In this document: one piece after another, positions 63,920 to 64,000 of the stretch
How positions within the stretch are numbered: the stretch's first letter is position 1
Layout of the letters: every line of letters begins with the position of its first letter
Assembly: GCF_000336675.1 (NCBI RefSeq)
Contig: NZ_AOMB01000005.1
Location: 88,374-152,373, forward strand
Direction: 5' to 3'
DNA length: 64,000 nt
From: Halococcus hamelinensis 100A6
Lineage (GTDB): Archaea; Halobacteriota; Halobacteria; Halobacteriales; Halococcaceae
The notes under the pieces: generated by a model
The model's input: only the letters and a program-made list of their open reading frames with translations
What the model was told of the DNA's origin: nothing
Databases searched by the model: none
Program-made: the position numbers and the translations under genes

Positions 63920-64000
63920 TTACGGACGGGGCTCGCGTCCGACGTTCGGCGCGAATCGGTCGTGGAGCACCGTCTCGCAGGTGTACGAGCAGACGTGATA
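63920..64000 (-). CDS. Zinc-finger-like protein, 3' end only
   Basis: The last 26 codons of a minus-strand gene running off the window. The visible piece reads YHVCSYTCETVLHDRFAPN and ends in TAA 63920-63922. The Cys-x3-Cys with nearby His suggests the second half of a small zinc finger. Nothing more can be said. Confidence 0.5.
   Translation of the reverse strand, partial: YHVCSYTCETVLHDRFAPNVGREPRP

Overview
This 64 kb window is chromosomal DNA from a haloarchaeon (class Halobacteria). It is GC-rich, its predicted proteins are acidic, genes are packed with 1-4 nt overlaps, many starts look leaderless, and TATA-like boxes lie about 25-35 nt before start codons. Typical haloarchaeal genes are present: an acidic 129-residue [2Fe-2S] ferredoxin, bacterio-opsin-activator-type HTH regulators, Cmi4, S8e, a DCD-family dUTPase, methenyl-H4MPT cyclohydrolase and MptE. 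A Halococcus-like genus is possible but is only an impression. No rRNA, tRNA, CRISPR array, IS element or integrase was found. About 75 protein genes are supported, two of them cut by the window edges.

Layout. 0-11 kb: two small unknown genes, a membrane protein, aconitase, dUTPase, PspA, an ABC-2 exporter, an MFS carrier, AzlC/AzlD and an HTH regulator. 11-17.5 kb: a nucleotide operon (pyrG, guaAb, a small unknown gene), an MBL hydrolase, an aldo/keto reductase, a cupin and MoaB. 17.5-25 kb: a ThDP enzyme, a PrpD-family protein and a 2-oxoacid dehydrogenase E1alpha-E1beta-E2 operon without E3. 25-31 kb: IMPACT, an ACT regulator, hisA-hisB, ferredoxin, an aldo/keto reductase and hemL. 31-40 kb: an ammonium channel fused to a PII domain, hemB, an Fe-S/cytochrome b oxidoreductase and the biotin ECF transporter bioY-bioM-bioN. 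40-45.7 kb: cmi4, rps8e, pyrF, HAD phosphatases and a J-domain protein. 45.7-47.7 kb: an accessory patch with gene fragments. 47.7-64 kb: a GTPBP1-type GTPase, a GT-C-like membrane protein, mch, an HtpX-like protease, hydrolases, a second HTH regulator, channel and transporter genes, a quinone oxidoreductase and the pterin pair folP-mptE.

The most unusual signal is a roughly 250-300 nt non-coding element present three times (28431-28717, 31478-31726 on the minus strand, 40743-41038). Each copy begins exactly 3 nt after the stop codon of an unrelated gene (ferredoxin, amt-PII, cmi4), in that gene's orientation and in a convergent gap, with the shared start CCCACTTTTT. Fixed sequence boxes alternate with hairpins whose two arms change together between copies, as expected of a structured RNA or a structured repeat. 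Other notable points are a perfect BirA-like operator around the bioY TATA box, the Amt-PII fusion, a four-cysteine insertion in HemL, and a decayed second copy of the pgp 3' end that brackets a transporter and a cupin fragment.
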